Part shown: positions 63,665 through 64,000 of the stretch, in pieces
Numbering within the stretch: position 1 is the stretch's first letter
Layout of the letters: each line of letters begins with the position of its first letter
Assembly: GCF_900109855.1 (NCBI RefSeq)
Contig: NZ_FOBO01000015.1
Span: 36,733 to 100,732 of the forward strand
DNA length: 64,000 nt
From: Roseovarius tolerans
GTDB taxonomy: Bacteria; Pseudomonadota; Alphaproteobacteria; Rhodobacterales; Rhodobacteraceae
Direction: 5' to 3'
The notes under the pieces: generated by a model
What the model was told of the DNA's origin: nothing
What the model saw: only the letters and a program-made list of their open reading frames with translations
Databases searched by the model: none
Made by a program: the position numbers and the translations under genes

Positions 63665-64000
63665 AGGCTTATCCCCTTCGTTCCGGCGGCACAGGATGTT
63701 GTGCCACCGGGCTTGCAAATCTGTGATGTTCGCTTATTGTTCCGCTCATGCCAGCCAGATGGAAAAACGATAGACCTATGTCCCGCCAAGCGTTCGACGC
63801 GCTTTTTTTCGATGAGGAAGCGTGTTCGGAGTATCTGGCAGAACGACGCTGGCCGGACGGCTTCGTCTGCCCCTCTTGTGGCACCTGCAAGGGTTGGCCT
63901 CTCAAGCGAAATCGGGCGACCTGGGAATGTGCTGGCTGCGGGCGACAGACATCCGTGACGGCTGGCACGGTGATGCACAGCAGCCACCTGCCATTGCGGA
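63663..64000 (+). mobile_element. IS1595-family insertion element, left part
   Basis: Begins at about 63663 (AAGGCTTATCCCCTTCG) where azlC homology stops. A 10-bp arm hairpin CCGGCGGCAC/GTGCCACCGG (one mismatch) lies at 63683-63710, then the transposase gene. The right end is beyond the window, so terminal repeats and target duplication cannot be checked. Confidence 0.85.
63748..64000 (+). CDS. IS1595-family transposase, N-terminal part
   Basis: The frame starts at ATG 63748 or 63778 and runs off the window. It encodes a zinc-ribbon with two CxxC pairs (VCPSCGT and ECAGCGRQ) followed by TSVTAGTVMHSSHLPLR, the N-terminal signature of IS1595 (ISXO2-like) transposases. The DDE domain lies outside. 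Confidence 0.9.
   Translation, partial: MPARWKNDRPMSRQAFDALFFDEEACSEYLAERRWPDGFVCPSCGTCKGWPLKRNRATWECAGCGRQTSVTAGTVMHSSHLPLR

Overview
The window is about 64 kb of GC-rich DNA from an alphaproteobacterium, almost certainly a member of the Rhodobacteraceae (Roseobacter group). Evidence for this: bacteriochlorophyll genes bchE-bchJ behind two PpsR-type sites, a SAM-II riboswitch, a rhizobial/roseobacterial glycerol operon glpD-S-T-P-Q-U-V-K with divergent glpR, a ScfR/PccR-type regulator, PraR/PhrR-like and DUF1127 proteins, and two dispersed intergenic repeat families of a kind seen in this group. Most of it looks like chromosomal core. Signs of mobility or decay are an IS1595-family insertion at the right edge, a decayed type II secretion gene, a frameshifted small secreted protein and a pair of MITE-like elements.

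Layout. 1-4.3 kb: DMT transporter (cut by the window edge), pirin, a divergent argO/argP amino-acid exporter pair, yebC. 4.4-6.7 kb: bchE-bchJ. 6.7-11 kb: DMT transporter, YmdB-like phosphoesterase, OsmC, 5-formyl-THF cyclo-ligase and MgtE, all leftward. 11-14 kb: guanine deaminase and 8-oxoguanine deaminase, convergent around a small unknown gene. 14-20 kb: hisN, a PraR-like regulator, quinone oxidoreductase, LysR, DUF1127 protein, Bax inhibitor-1 homologue, rpmG (L33), SleB-type hydrolase. 20-26.5 kb: glyQ, a small membrane protein, glyS and ppdK in one leftward operon. 26.6-32.4 kb: a secreted pseudo-protease, a frameshifted secreted protein, trkH, two DUF1127-type proteins, and an Ala/Lys/Pro-repeat protein that resembles PhaF-type phasins.

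32.4-48.7 kb: folE2, metZ behind promoter, SAM-II aptamer and terminator, hydrolase, GST, yciB, DMT transporter, mgtC-like gene, ftsY, a fused formate dehydrogenase beta/gamma subunit, a secreted hypothetical, a ScfR-like regulator, a gspF pseudogene, a methyltransferase-like protein, a DMT transporter and a glycosyltransferase. 48.7-59.1 kb: the glycerol locus. It couples uptake (ABC transporter GlpSTPQUV) to phosphorylation (GlpK) and oxidation (GlpD) under GlpR. 59.1-63.3 kb: fdhD-mobA-mobB-moeA, a four-gene overlapping operon for molybdenum cofactor maturation; its MoeA carries an extra N-terminal domain. 63.3-64 kb: an azlC gene cut by an IS1595-type element that runs off the window.

The points most worth following up are: the PhaF-like protein and a DUF1127 gene sharing a CTGC-N3-GCAG operator; a two-copy element with 12-bp terminal inverted repeats; the glycerol ABC transporter with one canonical and one degenerate predicted ATP site; the DUF429-like/MoeA fusion; the pseudo-protease that has lost all three triad residues; and the bchE promoter and SAM-II leader. 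No tRNA, rRNA or CRISPR array was found.
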